Assembly (NCBI GenBank): GCA_963792075.1
Contig: CAWBUW010000012.1
Location: 1,302,001 to 1,366,000, forward strand
Direction: 5' to 3'
DNA length: 64,000 nucleotides
Origin: CAWBUW01 sp963792075
GTDB taxonomy: Bacteria > Chloroflexota > Anaerolineae > Anaerolineales > UBA4823
Shown here one piece after another: positions 22,716 to 31,070 of the stretch. The position numbers and the translations under genes are program-made. Each line of letters begins with the position of its first letter. Positions within the stretch are counted from its first letter, which is position 1. Under the pieces are notes generated by a model. That model did not search any database. It was not told the DNA's origin and saw only the letters and a program-made list of their open reading frames with translations.

Positions 22716-23243
22716 ATCAGCGCTCAAAGTTATCGGGTCAATGAAGCCATTCGTGTAAAAGAAGTCCGCCTGATTGGTGCCGACGGCGAAAATGTAGGCG
22801 TCGTAACTGCTCAAGAAGCTCGCCGCATGGCCATCGAAGCGGATCTGGACCTGGTCGAGGTTGCACCGAACTCAGATCCTCCAGTTTGTCGCATCATGGA
22901 CTTCGGGAAGTTTCTGTACGAACGCACGAAGAAGGAACGTGACGCGCGCAAAGCGCAAACCAAGATCGAAGTTAAGGAAATCCGCTTACGGCCGAAGACC
23001 AATGACCATCATCGCTCCTTCAAGGTGCGGGATGCTCACCGCTGGCTGGAAGATGGCATGAAGGTCAAGGTGCGCATTCGCTTCCGTGGGCGAGAAATTG
23101 ACTACGTAGACTTGGCGCTGCAAGATTTGAAAGAAGTTGCCGAAGAGTTAGCTGAAGTCGCCATTATTGAGACTCCTCCTGCCATGGAGGGTCGCAGCGT
23201 GTTGATGATCCTGACGCCTTCGAAACCTGCTAAAAAGAAATAG
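22716..23243 (+). CDS. infC: Translation initiation factor IF-3, apparent AUC start codon
   Basis: A 175-residue IF-3, which keeps 30S subunits apart from 50S and checks the start codon. The N-domain runs SYRVNEAIRVKEVRLIGADG and LDLVEVAPNSDPPVCRIMD; the C-domain has IEVKEIRLRPKTNDHH and KVKVRIRFRGRE. The full N-domain is only encoded if translation starts before 22719. There an in-frame TAA at 22701 leaves AGG-AGA-GTA-CTT-ATC, with AAAGGAG (22702-22708) 7 nt before ATC (22716-22718). ATC is thus the best start codon. infC is known to start with AUU in E. coli and to control itself through that rare start, so AUC fits the family logic. The internal ATG at 22827 would remove the first 37 residues. 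Confidence 0.93.
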   Translation: MSAQSYRVNEAIRVKEVRLIGADGENVGVVTAQEARRMAIEADLDLVEVAPNSDPPVCRIMDFGKFLYERTKKERDARKAQTKIEVKEIRLRPKTNDHHRSFKVRDAHRWLEDGMKVKVRIRFRGREIDYVDLALQDLKEVAEELAEVAIIETPPAMEGRSVLMILTPSKPAKKK

Positions 23244-23285
23244 CGGAGAACTGAAGTTGGGTTTTTATATGAAAAGGCTGCCCCG

Positions 23286-23306
23286 CCGCCAGACACGGCG
23301 GTTTTT
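23286..23306 (+). terminator. Possible attenuator between infC and rpmI
   Basis: CCGCC-AGACAC-GGCGG is followed by TTTTT. It is a short hairpin in the 135-bp gap of the IF3-L35-L20 cluster and could reduce read-through or respond to L20, as in other bacteria; the second idea is inference. Confidence 0.5.
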
Positions 23307-23378
23307 CATCGCCACCGCCTTGAAAAAAGAAGACCCTGCCCAGGAACCCGAGATAAACTGTGTGAGAGGAGTTTAGTC

Positions 23379-23606
23379 GTGCCACGCAAGCAAACAACTA
23401 AGAAGTACAAGATTAAGACCCACAAAGCGACAGCCAAGCGTTTCGCTGTCACTGGGGCAGGCATAGTGGTTCGCACAAAGGGCGGCAAGAGCCATTTTCG
23501 CCGCCGCAAATCACCGCGTACCGCTGCCCTGTTAGCTGAAATGATCCCGGTCAAAGGCCGCGGCATCATCAAGCGTGTCCACCGTCTGGCCCCCTACATG
23601 AAGTAG
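23379..23606 (+). CDS. rpmI: 50S ribosomal protein L35
   Basis: A 75-residue, strongly basic protein with family features THKATAKRFAVTGAGIV and GGKSHFRRRKSPR. The GTG start at 23379 has GAGAGGAG 7 nt upstream. It follows infC in the conserved infC-rpmI-rplT order. Confidence 0.96.
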   Translation: MPRKQTTKKYKIKTHKATAKRFAVTGAGIVVRTKGGKSHFRRRKSPRTAALLAEMIPVKGRGIIKRVHRLAPYMK

Positions 23607-23722
23607 GACGGACAGTCCAGCCGGTCATCGGATCCATCCCTTTGGTTCGCGGGCTGTTGGGTGCATATAACGGGCAGTGTAGAAGAACTGCCGGCGCCCA
23701 GGGGTTCGCAGGAGAATAAAAA

Positions 23723-24073
23723 ATGCCTCGTGTAAAAACTGGTATCACTCGCCGCCAGCACCATAAGAAAGTATTGAAGCTGAATTCCGGTCAATTTGGC
23801 ACGCGCCATCGCCTTTTCAAGCGCGCCAATGAGGCCATGCTCAAGAGCTTGTGGTACTCGTACCGCGATCGCCGCACCCGCCGGCGCGAACTGCGCCGTT
23901 TGTGGATTGCCCGCATCAATGCGGCAGCTCGGGTGAACGGCACCACCTACAGCCGGCTGATTGCCGGTATGAAGACCGCGGAGATTGCCATCAACCGCAA
24001 GATGCTGTCTGATCTGGCGATCCGCGATCCGAAAGCTTTTACCGCTGTTGTGGCCAAAATCACAGCGGGATAA
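23723..24073 (+). CDS. rplT: 50S ribosomal protein L20
   Basis: A 116-residue basic protein with typical GITRRQHHKKVLKLNSGQFG, RRRELRRLWIARINAAAR and LNDL-like LSDLAIRDP segments. CAGGAG precedes the ATG. In other bacteria L20 represses its own operon by binding the mRNA leader. Last gene of the infC cluster, ended by the hairpin at 24096. Confidence 0.97.
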   Translation: MPRVKTGITRRQHHKKVLKLNSGQFGTRHRLFKRANEAMLKSLWYSYRDRRTRRRELRRLWIARINAAARVNGTTYSRLIAGMKTAEIAINRKMLSDLAIRDPKAFTAVVAKITAG

Positions 24074-24095
24074 CCACCCTCCACACTCACACACA

Positions 24096-24130
24096 GGGTC
24101 TTGGTTGGGGCAAAGCCCCAACCAAGACCC
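24096..24130. repeat. Perfect inverted repeat after rplT (16-bp arms)
   Basis: Arms 24096-24111 and 24115-24130 pair exactly around AAA; the tip is GGGGC-AAA-GCCCC. TAAATTTTTC follows, so this copy could act as the operon terminator. Confidence 0.85.
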
Positions 24131-24176
24131 TAAATTTTTCCTAAAACGGGCAGGCCCTCCAGGCTTGTCCGTTTGT

Positions 24177-24182
24177 TATAAT
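24177..24182 (+). promoter_or_regulatory. -10 box upstream of the leader ORF and methyltransferase
   Basis: A perfect TATAAT sits in the gap after rplT, 28 bp before the leader ORF start. No good -35 box was seen. Confidence 0.5.
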
Positions 24183-24210
24183 TGTGGCCAAACCATTGCA
24201 GGAGGTAAGC

Positions 24211-24282
24211 ATGAGGCTGGATGATGGCACCATCGAGCCGTTTGTGAAAGCTTTTGATGATTACTTCGGTACAAAATCCTAA
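24211..24282 (+). CDS. Possible 23-residue leader ORF
   Basis: ATG at 24211 is preceded by AGGAGG (24200-24205), the best ribosome binding site in this gap. It encodes 23 residues, MRLDDGTIEPFVKAFDDYF and four more, and overlaps the first 26 bp of the methyltransferase gene, which has no ribosome binding site of its own. Translation of the small ORF probably carries ribosomes to that start. Confidence 0.5.
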   Translation: MRLDDGTIEPFVKAFDDYFGTKS

Positions 24283-25051
24283 GATCCAGTGGGTGCGTAA
24301 GCTGCAGAGCCAGCCTCGCCAGCGGCGTGAGGGGGGCGTCTTTGTCGTCGAGGGCGTGCGCCTGGTGGAAGAAGCGCTCACCGCGGGCTGGCAAGCCCAG
24401 TGGGTGCTGTACACAGCCGGGTTGAGCACACGCGGCGAGGCGGTGGTGCAGGCGTACTCTGCACGGGGTGTTCCAGTAGAAGAAGTTTCTACCGGGGTGA
24501 TGGAAGCCGCCAGCGATACGCAGACCCCCCAGGGGCTGCTGGCTGTGCTGGAAGCGCGCCTGCTGCCGTTCCCGGACCGCCTGGGTTTTGTGCTGGTAGT
24601 GGATGGCGTGCGTGATCCAGGCAACCTGGGCACGCTGCTGCGCACTGCGGCGGCTGCCGGAGTGCAGGCTGTGCTCTTGCCACCGGGAAATGCAGATGCC
24701 TGGTCTCCCAAAGTGCTGCGCGCGGCCATGGGCGCTCATTTTCACCTGCCGCTGCGCAGCCTGGATTGGGATGCGCTTCGTGATGTGCTTTACGGGCTGC
24801 CGGTGTACCTGGCGGACGCCGGCGGCGGGATGGCATATACGCAGGTTGATCTCTGCCAACCTCTGGCGCTGTTGATCGGCGGCGAGGCCGCTGGCGCAGG
24901 CCAGGAGGGAAAAGCCCTGGCGAATATCCGGCTGCATATCCCCATGCCTGGCCGGATGGAGTCGTTGAATGCGGCGGTCGCCGCCGCCGTCTTGATGTTT
25001 GAAGTGGTCAGGCAGCGTGCCGAATCCTCAAACCCCCGCCCCAGTAGATAG
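24257..25051 (+). CDS. TrmH/SpoU-family RNA 2'-O-methyltransferase
   Basis: A 264-residue SPOUT-class enzyme that methylates ribose 2'-OH of rRNA or tRNA using S-adenosylmethionine. An N-terminal substrate-binding domain (NPKIQWVRKLQ, FVVEGVRLVEEAL) is followed by the knotted catalytic domain: motif 1 DGVRDPGNLGTLLRTA, motif 2 LALLIGGEAAGAG and motif 3 IPMPGRMESLNAAVAAA. The motifs are intact. The start could be ATG 24257 or TTG 24254. It lacks its own ribosome binding site and overlaps the leader ORF. The exact RNA target cannot be told from sequence. Confidence 0.93.
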   Translation: MITSVQNPKIQWVRKLQSQPRQRREGGVFVVEGVRLVEEALTAGWQAQWVLYTAGLSTRGEAVVQAYSARGVPVEEVSTGVMEAASDTQTPQGLLAVLEARLLPFPDRLGFVLVVDGVRDPGNLGTLLRTAAAAGVQAVLLPPGNADAWSPKVLRAAMGAHFHLPLRSLDWDALRDVLYGLPVYLADAGGGMAYTQVDLCQPLALLIGGEAAGAGQEGKALANIRLHIPMPGRMESLNAAVAAAVLMFEVVRQRAESSNPRPSR

Positions 25052-25058
25052 GAAACCT

Positions 25059-26318
25059 ATGAAAATTCGTTCGATTACACTGTTGATGGATCTGAAATGG
25101 CCGCTGGATGAGGCGGTATTGCACCGGGCCGGCGAGATCGTCCAGACCGCACGGGGAGCATTTACCGAAGCGGGCTATGAGGTTCAGACCATGCGCCTGG
25201 CAACCATTCCGTTTCCGGCGCTTTTAGGTCCGGAGGAATTGCAGGCCGGCGGCCTGGTTCAACTGAGCCAGGAGATAGAAGCCGCTGCCGCGGCGTTGGG
25301 CCTGGCTTACGTGGCGTTGGGTCCAGCCGCAGTAGAGCGGCCAGAGAGTTATGCGGCTATCCCCGACGCAGTGGCGGCGACGCAGAACGTGTTCTTCTCT
25401 GGCCAGATGAGCACCGCCGATGGGCGTCTCTCCTTGGCCGGTGTGCGGGACTGCGCCGGTGTGATCCATCGCCTGGCTCCGCTCGACGCAGCCGGCTTTG
25501 CCAACCTCCGTTTTGCCGCGCTGGCAAATGTGCCGCCGGGCGCCCCGTTTTTCCCCGCGGCTTACCATGCTGGCGGGCCTCCGGTCATGGCGCTGGCGAC
25601 CGAAGCGGCGGACCTGGCGGTGCTGGCATTCGACGGCGCGGCCACGCTGGAAGAGGCGCGACAGAAGCTGGTGCACGCTGTGGAAAGCCATGCCGCGGCG
25701 CTGTGCCGCGTGGGAGAGGCGCTGGCAGCGCAGTTCAAGATCCATTTTTCCGGGATCGATTTCTCGCTGGCGTCTTTTCCTGAACCTTCCTTTTCGTTAG
25801 GGGAAGCGATCGAACGCCTGGGTGTACCGGCGGTAGGGCTGCATGGCTCACTGGCCGCAGCCGCTTTGCTGGCCGAAAGCCTGGACCGGGCGGAGTTTCC
25901 CCATGTGGGTTTCAGCGGGTTGATGCTGCCCGTGCTGGAGGATGCAGTGCTGGCTCAACGCGCCGCCGAGGGCACGCTGACGGTGAAGGATATGCTGCTT
26001 TATTCAGCCGTTTGCGGCACCGGTCTGGATACGCTGCCCTTGCCGGGCAATACCTCTGTCGATCAACTGGCTGCGCTGCTGCTGGATGTCGCCGCCCTGG
26101 CGCACCGCCTGGACAAGCCCTTGACGGCTCGTTTGATGCCCGTGCCAGGGAAATCTGCTGGCGATCCGACCGGTTTTGACTTCGCCTTTTTTGCCAACAG
26201 CCGGGTCATGGCGCTGGATGCCGTTCTGGGGAGGCCGCCTTTAGCTGGGCCATTGGCAGGCAGGGAAGCGCTGCACCTTTCGCCGCGCCCTCGCCGCTCC
26301 CAGGGTGAGCCGGTTTGA
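25059..26318 (+). CDS. DUF711 family protein
   Basis: A 419-residue protein of the DUF711 family. The start at ATG 25059 begins MKIRSITLLMDLKWPLDEAV, with AGGAAA 2-7 nt before it; the frame upstream to 24999 overlaps the methyltransferase gene and is unlikely to be used. Recognisable parts are VFFSGQMSTADGRLSL, KIHFSGIDFSLASFPEPSFS and CGTGLDTLPLPGNTS. The family is distantly related to glycyl-radical enzymes in fold but has no known reaction. It starts 7 bp after the methyltransferase stop and its end overlaps the nucleotidase start, suggesting an operon. Confidence 0.85.
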   Translation: MKIRSITLLMDLKWPLDEAVLHRAGEIVQTARGAFTEAGYEVQTMRLATIPFPALLGPEELQAGGLVQLSQEIEAAAAALGLAYVALGPAAVERPESYAAIPDAVAATQNVFFSGQMSTADGRLSLAGVRDCAGVIHRLAPLDAAGFANLRFAALANVPPGAPFFPAAYHAGGPPVMALATEAADLAVLAFDGAATLEEARQKLVHAVESHAAALCRVGEALAAQFKIHFSGIDFSLASFPEPSFSLGEAIERLGVPAVGLHGSLAAAALLAESLDRAEFPHVGFSGLMLPVLEDAVLAQRAAEGTLTVKDMLLYSAVCGTGLDTLPLPGNTSVDQLAALLLDVAALAHRLDKPLTARLMPVPGKSAGDPTGFDFAFFANSRVMALDAVLGRPPLAGPLAGREALHLSPRPRRSQGEPV

Positions 26319-27781
26319 GCGTGATACGACTTCCGGAGCGGTCGCTTAGCCGCCGTGATTTTCTCCGCCTGGCCTCTATTTTTGGCGGTGCGGCGCTGCT
26401 GGCAGCCTGTAAGAGCCAGCAAGTACAGCCCCGACCAACCCCAGCCTCACAACGCAGCCTGCGCTTGCTTTACACTAACGATGAGCACGGTTGGATGGAG
26501 GTAGATCGCAACCTGGGTAGCGGTGGCGCAGTCAGCCTGCTGCGGCGCTGGAAGGAAGTAGAAGGATTAAACCCTGGAGGAAACTGTGTACCGCTTTCCG
26601 GCGGTGATCTGTTTACCGGCCCGGCGATTTCCTCTGCTTCGCACGGTGAGGCAATGATTGATGTGATGAACGCCATGGGCTACCGGGTGGCTGCGGTGGG
26701 CAATCATGATTTGGATTATGGCGTGGAGAATTTGCGCCAGCGTGCAGCGCAGGCGCAGTTTCCACTGCTGTCGGCTAATCTGCGCTTGCTTAGCACCGGC
26801 GCGCTGCCGGATTTTATCCAACCTTTCACGGTTATCCAGGTCAATGATGTGTCGATTGGGTTGATTGGGTTGACCACCACGGAGACGCCCTGGGACACCA
26901 ATCCTGAAGCAGCGGCGGAGTTTCGGTTCCTGCCATATGCTGAAACGCTGCGGGAGTTTGCTCCGCAGGTTAAAGCAGCGGGGGCGCAAGTGTTGGTGGT
27001 ATTGGGGCATATTTGCACCAACGAGATGGATGCTCTACGCAGCCTGGCGCAGCAGCTAGGTATTCAGGTCTTGTGCGGGGGCCATTGTCACGAGGTAACC
27101 CACCAATCTGAGAGTATGCCGGTGGTGGTGCAGAGCGGTGCTTATCTGCGCGGGTACACACGCATCGACTTGCAAGTTGATTTGCAGAGCGACTATACCT
27201 TCCCGCCGCAGGTGGCTTATTTCCCAAATCCTCCCAGCAAGGTGGATCAGGAGCTGGCCGACCGTGTGCAGCACTGGAAAGAGACCTTAGACCCGGATCT
27301 GTGGCGCAAGATAGGTTATCTGAGAAAGAAGGTGGATAACCAATCAGCAGGGATGGGCCGCCTGCTGGCAACCTCCTGGCTGGCTGCTTATCCCCAAGCG
27401 CAGATCGGATTGGCCAGCCCGCGCCAGATCAATTCAATTCCTGCCGGCGGAATCAGTCCGGCAACCATCCTGAGCACATTGCCCACCGAGAATACGCTGG
27501 TACATCTGCGCCTGAGCGGCCAGCAAGTGTTGGATACGGTCGCGCGGCGTCATCCGATAGTGGGCGGCTCTATCTCGCTGGATGCGCTGGATCCGGCAGC
27601 AAAATATGATGTGCTCATCCCAGATGCGCTATACAAGGGTAATAATCATTATGCCGTGAAAGCGCTGGATCCGCAGGCCGTGGATACGGGCATCTCCTGG
27701 CGTCAGCCAGTTGTGAATTGGATCGAACAGCAGACCACCAACAAATGGCAGCCGTTGGACGATTTGTTGCATGGAGTATAA
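26315..27781 (+). CDS. Tat-exported lipoprotein 5'-nucleotidase/metallophosphoesterase
   Basis: A 488-residue protein. The N-terminus has a twin-arginine signal (SLSRRDFLRLA) running into a lipobox, ALLAAC, so it is likely folded before export and then anchored by lipid. The metallophosphatase domain has YTNDEHGW, GGDLFTGP, VGNHDLDYG, VVLGHICTN and GGHCHE, the metal ligands of the UshA/CpdB/SoxB group. The C-terminal 5'-nucleotidase domain follows. It would split nucleotides or related phosphate esters outside the cytoplasm. Start TTG 26315 overlaps the previous stop; GTG 26321 is an alternative. Confidence 0.88.
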   Translation: MSVIRLPERSLSRRDFLRLASIFGGAALLAACKSQQVQPRPTPASQRSLRLLYTNDEHGWMEVDRNLGSGGAVSLLRRWKEVEGLNPGGNCVPLSGGDLFTGPAISSASHGEAMIDVMNAMGYRVAAVGNHDLDYGVENLRQRAAQAQFPLLSANLRLLSTGALPDFIQPFTVIQVNDVSIGLIGLTTTETPWDTNPEAAAEFRFLPYAETLREFAPQVKAAGAQVLVVLGHICTNEMDALRSLAQQLGIQVLCGGHCHEVTHQSESMPVVVQSGAYLRGYTRIDLQVDLQSDYTFPPQVAYFPNPPSKVDQELADRVQHWKETLDPDLWRKIGYLRKKVDNQSAGMGRLLATSWLAAYPQAQIGLASPRQINSIPAGGISPATILSTLPTENTLVHLRLSGQQVLDTVARRHPIVGGSISLDALDPAAKYDVLIPDALYKGNNHYAVKALDPQAVDTGISWRQPVVNWIEQQTTNKWQPLDDLLHGV

Positions 27782-27794
27782 TCTGGCTTAGCAT

Positions 27795-27875
27795 CTATCC
27801 GAAAAATGAATTTTGTTTGGTAATGTGTGTGGCGACATAGCCACCACACACATTACCAAAACAATTTTCGGATAG
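27795..27875. repeat. Imperfect long inverted repeat, two-tiered
   Basis: Outer arms CTATCCGAAAA and TTTTCGGATAG pair perfectly; inner arms TTTGGTAATGTGTGTGGC and its partner pair with a small bulge around GACATA. It fills the gap between the nucleotidase and the small membrane protein gene. Confidence 0.75.
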
Positions 27876-27895
27876 GTTCTTAGAAAGGTAGAAAT

Positions 27896-28096
27896 ATGGT
27901 TGATTTTCACAGTTTTCTTTTAAGCGGGCTGCTGGGCGGGCATCCTTACCTGGATCCGGGCTCGGGTAGTATTTTGATCCAGGTGCTGATTGCGGGTCTG
28001 CTGGGAGGAGCTTTCATCATTAAGACTTATTGGAGGAAGATCAAGGCCTTCTTCACACGCAAGAAAGATGCGGAACCCACCCAAGATGAGCGCTGA
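27896..28096 (+). CDS. Small membrane protein with YLDPGSGS motif
   Basis: A 66-residue protein with one hydrophobic span (ILIQVLIAGLLGGAFIIKTY) preceded by HPYLDPGSGS and followed by a basic tail (WRKIKAFFTRKK). AAAGG precedes the ATG. Its end overlaps the methyltransferase start by 11 bp. Similar small proteins occur beside envelope glycan or sulfatase-like genes; the function is unknown. Confidence 0.75.
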   Translation: MVDFHSFLLSGLLGGHPYLDPGSGSILIQVLIAGLLGGAFIIKTYWRKIKAFFTRKKDAEPTQDER

Positions 28097-29477
28097 CAAA
28101 CGCCTGGGGGCTTCTTTTCGCGACCCCAGCGGTTTTATCTTTACGCGCCAGGGCGTGCTTTACCGGCAGGTGAACCAACGCTACCAGTCTGACTACGAAC
28201 GCCTGATGAGCTCAGGCTTGTACGCGAAGCTGGTCCAGGCTGGGCTGTTGGTCCCCCATGCTGAGGTTACCGAGCCCCCGGCTGAACCCGACCTGGCCTA
28301 TAAAGTCATCCAGCCGGAGAAGGTGGAGTTTATCTCCTACCCGTATGAGTGGTGCTTCAGCCAGCTCAAGGCTGCCGCGCTGGCTACGCTGGAGATCCAG
28401 AAACGGGCATTGTCCCTCGGACAGTCGCTCAAAGATGCCAGCGCATATAATATCCAGTTCCACCAGGGTAAGCCGCTGCTGGTGGATACCCTATCGTTCA
28501 CTGAGTATAAAGAAGGCGAGCCCTGGGTGGCCTATCGCCAGTTCTGCCAACACTTTTTGGCGCCGCTGGCGTTGATGGCGGCCACCGATGTGCGCCTGAG
28601 CCAACTGCTGCGTACCTATATCGATGGCATTCCGCTGGACCTGGCCAGCCGCCTGCTGCCAAAGCGGACGCGGTTGGACTTCAACCTGGCCACGCATATT
28701 CACTGGCATGCCGCCGCCCAGCAGCGGTACGCCGGCCGCGCTCCCGAACGGGGCAAGACGGCAGTGCGCGTCAGCCGGATTGCCCTGCAGGGGTTGATCG
28801 ACAGCTTGCAGAGCGCAGTGAACAAACTGCACTGGAGGCCTGTCGGTACTGAGTGGGGCAAATACTATACCCAGGATTCCGGCCATTATTCAGAAGAAGC
28901 CCTGGGGCATAAAGGCGCTTTGGTTAACCGGTTTATCGCCAGAGCTCAGCCGGGCAGTGTGTGGGATCTGGGGGCCAACACCGGCCTCTTCAGTCGTCTG
29001 GCCAGCCGCAGTGGCATCCATACAGTTGCTTTTGATATCGACCCTGCGGCTGTGGAGATCAATTACCTGGAGCTGGTCAAGAAAAAAGAGACCCACCTGC
29101 TGCCCCTGGTGATGGATTTAACCAACCCCAGCCCAGGGCTGGGCTGGGCGCATCACGAACGGCAGGCCATGTTGGAGCGTGGCCCGGCAGACCTGGTGCT
29201 GGCATTGGCACTGGTACACCATCTGGCGATCTCGAACAACGTGCCGCTGCCTCAGTTGAGCGATTTTTTCGCTGCCGCTGGGCGGTGGCTGGTAATCGAA
29301 TTTGTGCCCAAGCAGGACAGCCAGGTGCAGAAATTGCTTGCCTGGCGTGAAGATATCTTTGATGCATACACGCTGGAGCAGTTTGAAGCCATCTTCGCTG
29401 AACGTTTCATCATTCATGATCAGGCCCCCATCCAGGACACTCCGCGCACACTCTTCTTGATGGAGCGGCGCGAGTGA
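28086..29477 (+). CDS. SAM-dependent methyltransferase
   Basis: A 463-residue protein read from ATG 28086, overlapping the small membrane protein gene. The C-terminal half has a class I methyltransferase fold: motif I WDLGANTGLFSRLA, the acidic residue in TVAFDIDPAAVE, and LVLALALVHHLAI. The N-terminal half (GFIFTRQGVLYRQVNQRY, SYPYEWCFSQLKAAAL) is of unknown function and may recognise the substrate. It overlaps the sulfatase-like gene by 4 bp, so the three genes form an operon, likely for a cell-surface polymer. Confidence 0.85.
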   Translation: MSADKRLGASFRDPSGFIFTRQGVLYRQVNQRYQSDYERLMSSGLYAKLVQAGLLVPHAEVTEPPAEPDLAYKVIQPEKVEFISYPYEWCFSQLKAAALATLEIQKRALSLGQSLKDASAYNIQFHQGKPLLVDTLSFTEYKEGEPWVAYRQFCQHFLAPLALMAATDVRLSQLLRTYIDGIPLDLASRLLPKRTRLDFNLATHIHWHAAAQQRYAGRAPERGKTAVRVSRIALQGLIDSLQSAVNKLHWRPVGTEWGKYYTQDSGHYSEEALGHKGALVNRFIARAQPGSVWDLGANTGLFSRLASRSGIHTVAFDIDPAAVEINYLELVKKKETHLLPLVMDLTNPSPGLGWAHHERQAMLERGPADLVLALALVHHLAISNNVPLPQLSDFFAAAGRWLVIEFVPKQDSQVQKLLAWREDIFDAYTLEQFEAIFAERFIIHDQAPIQDTPRTLFLMERRE

Positions 29478-31039
29478 AGCAGCTCATTCGCCAGCCCCTG
29501 CACCCTTTGCTTTTTGCTTTCTATCCGGTGTTGGCGCTGCTGGCAGCCAATATCTCGCAAGTCAAGCCGCAGGCTGCGCTGCGCCCGCTGCTGGTCGTGC
29601 TGGTGGGGGCGTTGGGCCTTTGGGGACTGTTACGCTTGCTGCTGCATTCGTGGGAACGGGCGGCACTGGTGTGCACCTGGCTGCTGGTCTTGTTCTTTAC
29701 GTACGGGCATGTCTACGGTATTTTTGAAGGCGACTCGGGCCTGGCAGGCCAGTTGGGCCATCACCGGCTGCTGCTGCCGCTGTGGCTGGGGTTGGCCGGG
29801 TTGGGCAGCTTTTGGTTGGCTCGCCGGGTAAAAGACCTTCCCGCATGGACTTCTGCCGTGAACTGGATCGGACTGGTCCTGGTGGTCATGCCGCTTGTGC
29901 AGCTCGGCAGCTACGCCACGCGTTCCAGTGTGGCCCAAAGCGCCAACCAGTCGCTGCCGGCAGGTTTTGCTTCCCTGCGGCTGCCCTCGGGTGAGCCTCC
30001 CCCTGATGTATATTACCTGATCCTGGATGCTTATTCCCGCCAGGATGTGCTTTTGAACTACATGGCGTACGATAACAGTACATTCTTGCAAGCTTTAGCC
30101 AAGCGCGGTTTTTATGTAGCTACTTGCAGCCAGTCGAACTATGCCCAAACGGAACTGTCGTTGGCTTCGTCTCTCAATATGGCCTATCTGAAGGACCTGG
30201 GACTGGCGCTGCAGCCGGGGAGCCTGGACCGTACCCCGCTGCGCCCGCTGCTGCGTCATAGCGCTGTCCGCCAGGCGCTCGAGCGCCTGGGTTATACGTT
30301 TATCGCCTATGAGACCGGCTTTATGTTCAGCCAGTTTGAAGACGCAGATGTGTATCTTTCGCCGCGTACCAGCGGCCTGGGCGGGATGAGTGGTTTCGAA
30401 GTGATGCTGATGCGTACGACGGGGGGATTGGCGCTAGTGGATGCGTATCAGGTGCTGCCGGCGCTGCTGCGCCCCAACATCAATGCGCCGCAAATCCAGG
30501 TCTATCAGCGTACTCGCTTTGTGCTCGACTCGCTTGAGCACCTGCCTGCTAACGAGCCCAGCCCAAAGTTTGTCTTCGCACACATTGTCGCGCCGCACAA
30601 GCCTCAGGTGTTTGACGCGCAGGGAGAACTGGCGCTTTACCCAGAGAAAATGGACCCGGCGGCGTACTTCCAGGCTTATACTGCAGAGGTCACTTACCTG
30701 AACCGGCGCACGCTGGCGATTGTGGATGCGATCCTGGCCCATTCTGACCGCCCCGCGGTGATCATCCTGCAAGCTGATCACGGCCATGACCTGGCCGGGC
30801 CGGTGCAGCGCATGGAGATTCTGAACGCCTATTATCTACCCGGTGGCAGCCAGGATTTATATCCTTCGATCTCCCCGGTGAACACTTTCCGCGTGGTGTT
30901 CAACCGTTATTTTGGCGGCAGCTTTGAGCCGCTTGAGGATCGCAGCTACTTCTCGATCTATCAGGATCCATATACCTTCGAACTGGTCCCCAATGAGTGC
31001 AACCTCTCTTCTGTTCACGAGAGTGAAGCGGCGCCTTAG
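29474..31039 (+). CDS. Membrane sulfatase-fold protein (LtaS/phosphoglycerol transferase-like)
   Basis: A 521-residue protein. About four N-terminal hydrophobic spans (LLFAFYPVLALLAANIS, LLVVLVGALGLWGLLRLLLH and two more) are followed by an extracytoplasmic alkaline-phosphatase-superfamily domain: PPDVYYLILDAYSRQDVLL with the first metal aspartate, a likely threonine nucleophile in NYAQTELSLASSLN, FVFAHIVAPHKP, and ILQADHGHDLAG for the second metal site. Such enzymes move or remove phosphate- or sulfate-linked groups on envelope polymers. The last residues and the stop are encoded inside the long hairpin at 31013-31060. Confidence 0.85.
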   Translation: MKQLIRQPLHPLLFAFYPVLALLAANISQVKPQAALRPLLVVLVGALGLWGLLRLLLHSWERAALVCTWLLVLFFTYGHVYGIFEGDSGLAGQLGHHRLLLPLWLGLAGLGSFWLARRVKDLPAWTSAVNWIGLVLVVMPLVQLGSYATRSSVAQSANQSLPAGFASLRLPSGEPPPDVYYLILDAYSRQDVLLNYMAYDNSTFLQALAKRGFYVATCSQSNYAQTELSLASSLNMAYLKDLGLALQPGSLDRTPLRPLLRHSAVRQALERLGYTFIAYETGFMFSQFEDADVYLSPRTSGLGGMSGFEVMLMRTTGGLALVDAYQVLPALLRPNINAPQIQVYQRTRFVLDSLEHLPANEPSPKFVFAHIVAPHKPQVFDAQGELALYPEKMDPAAYFQAYTAEVTYLNRRTLAIVDAILAHSDRPAVIILQADHGHDLAGPVQRMEILNAYYLPGGSQDLYPSISPVNTFRVVFNRYFGGSFEPLEDRSYFSIYQDPYTFELVPNECNLSSVHESEAAP

Positions 31040-31060
31040 CGCCGCTTCACTCTCGTGAAC
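31013..31060. repeat. Perfect inverted repeat at the 3' end of a gene (22-bp arms)
   Basis: Arms 31013-31034 and 31039-31060 pair exactly around CTTA. The left arm encodes the last residues of the sulfatase-like protein and the TAG stop (31037-31039) begins in the loop. A TATAAT for dnaG starts 5 bp after the right arm. Confidence 0.92.
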
Positions 31061-31064
31061 ATGC

Positions 31065-31070
31065 TATAAT
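31065..31070 (+). promoter_or_regulatory. -10 box upstream of dnaG
   Basis: A perfect TATAAT at 31065-31070. The -35 region would fall in the right arm of the hairpin, so hairpin formation and promoter use may exclude each other; that is inference. Confidence 0.5.

Noticed and set aside
22696..22758. 20-codon ATG ORF (MHKGEYLSALK...) overlapping the infC start
   Set aside because: Its ATG lies before, not after, AAAGGAG. The frame of the conserved IF-3 residues is different. I see no support for a leader peptide.
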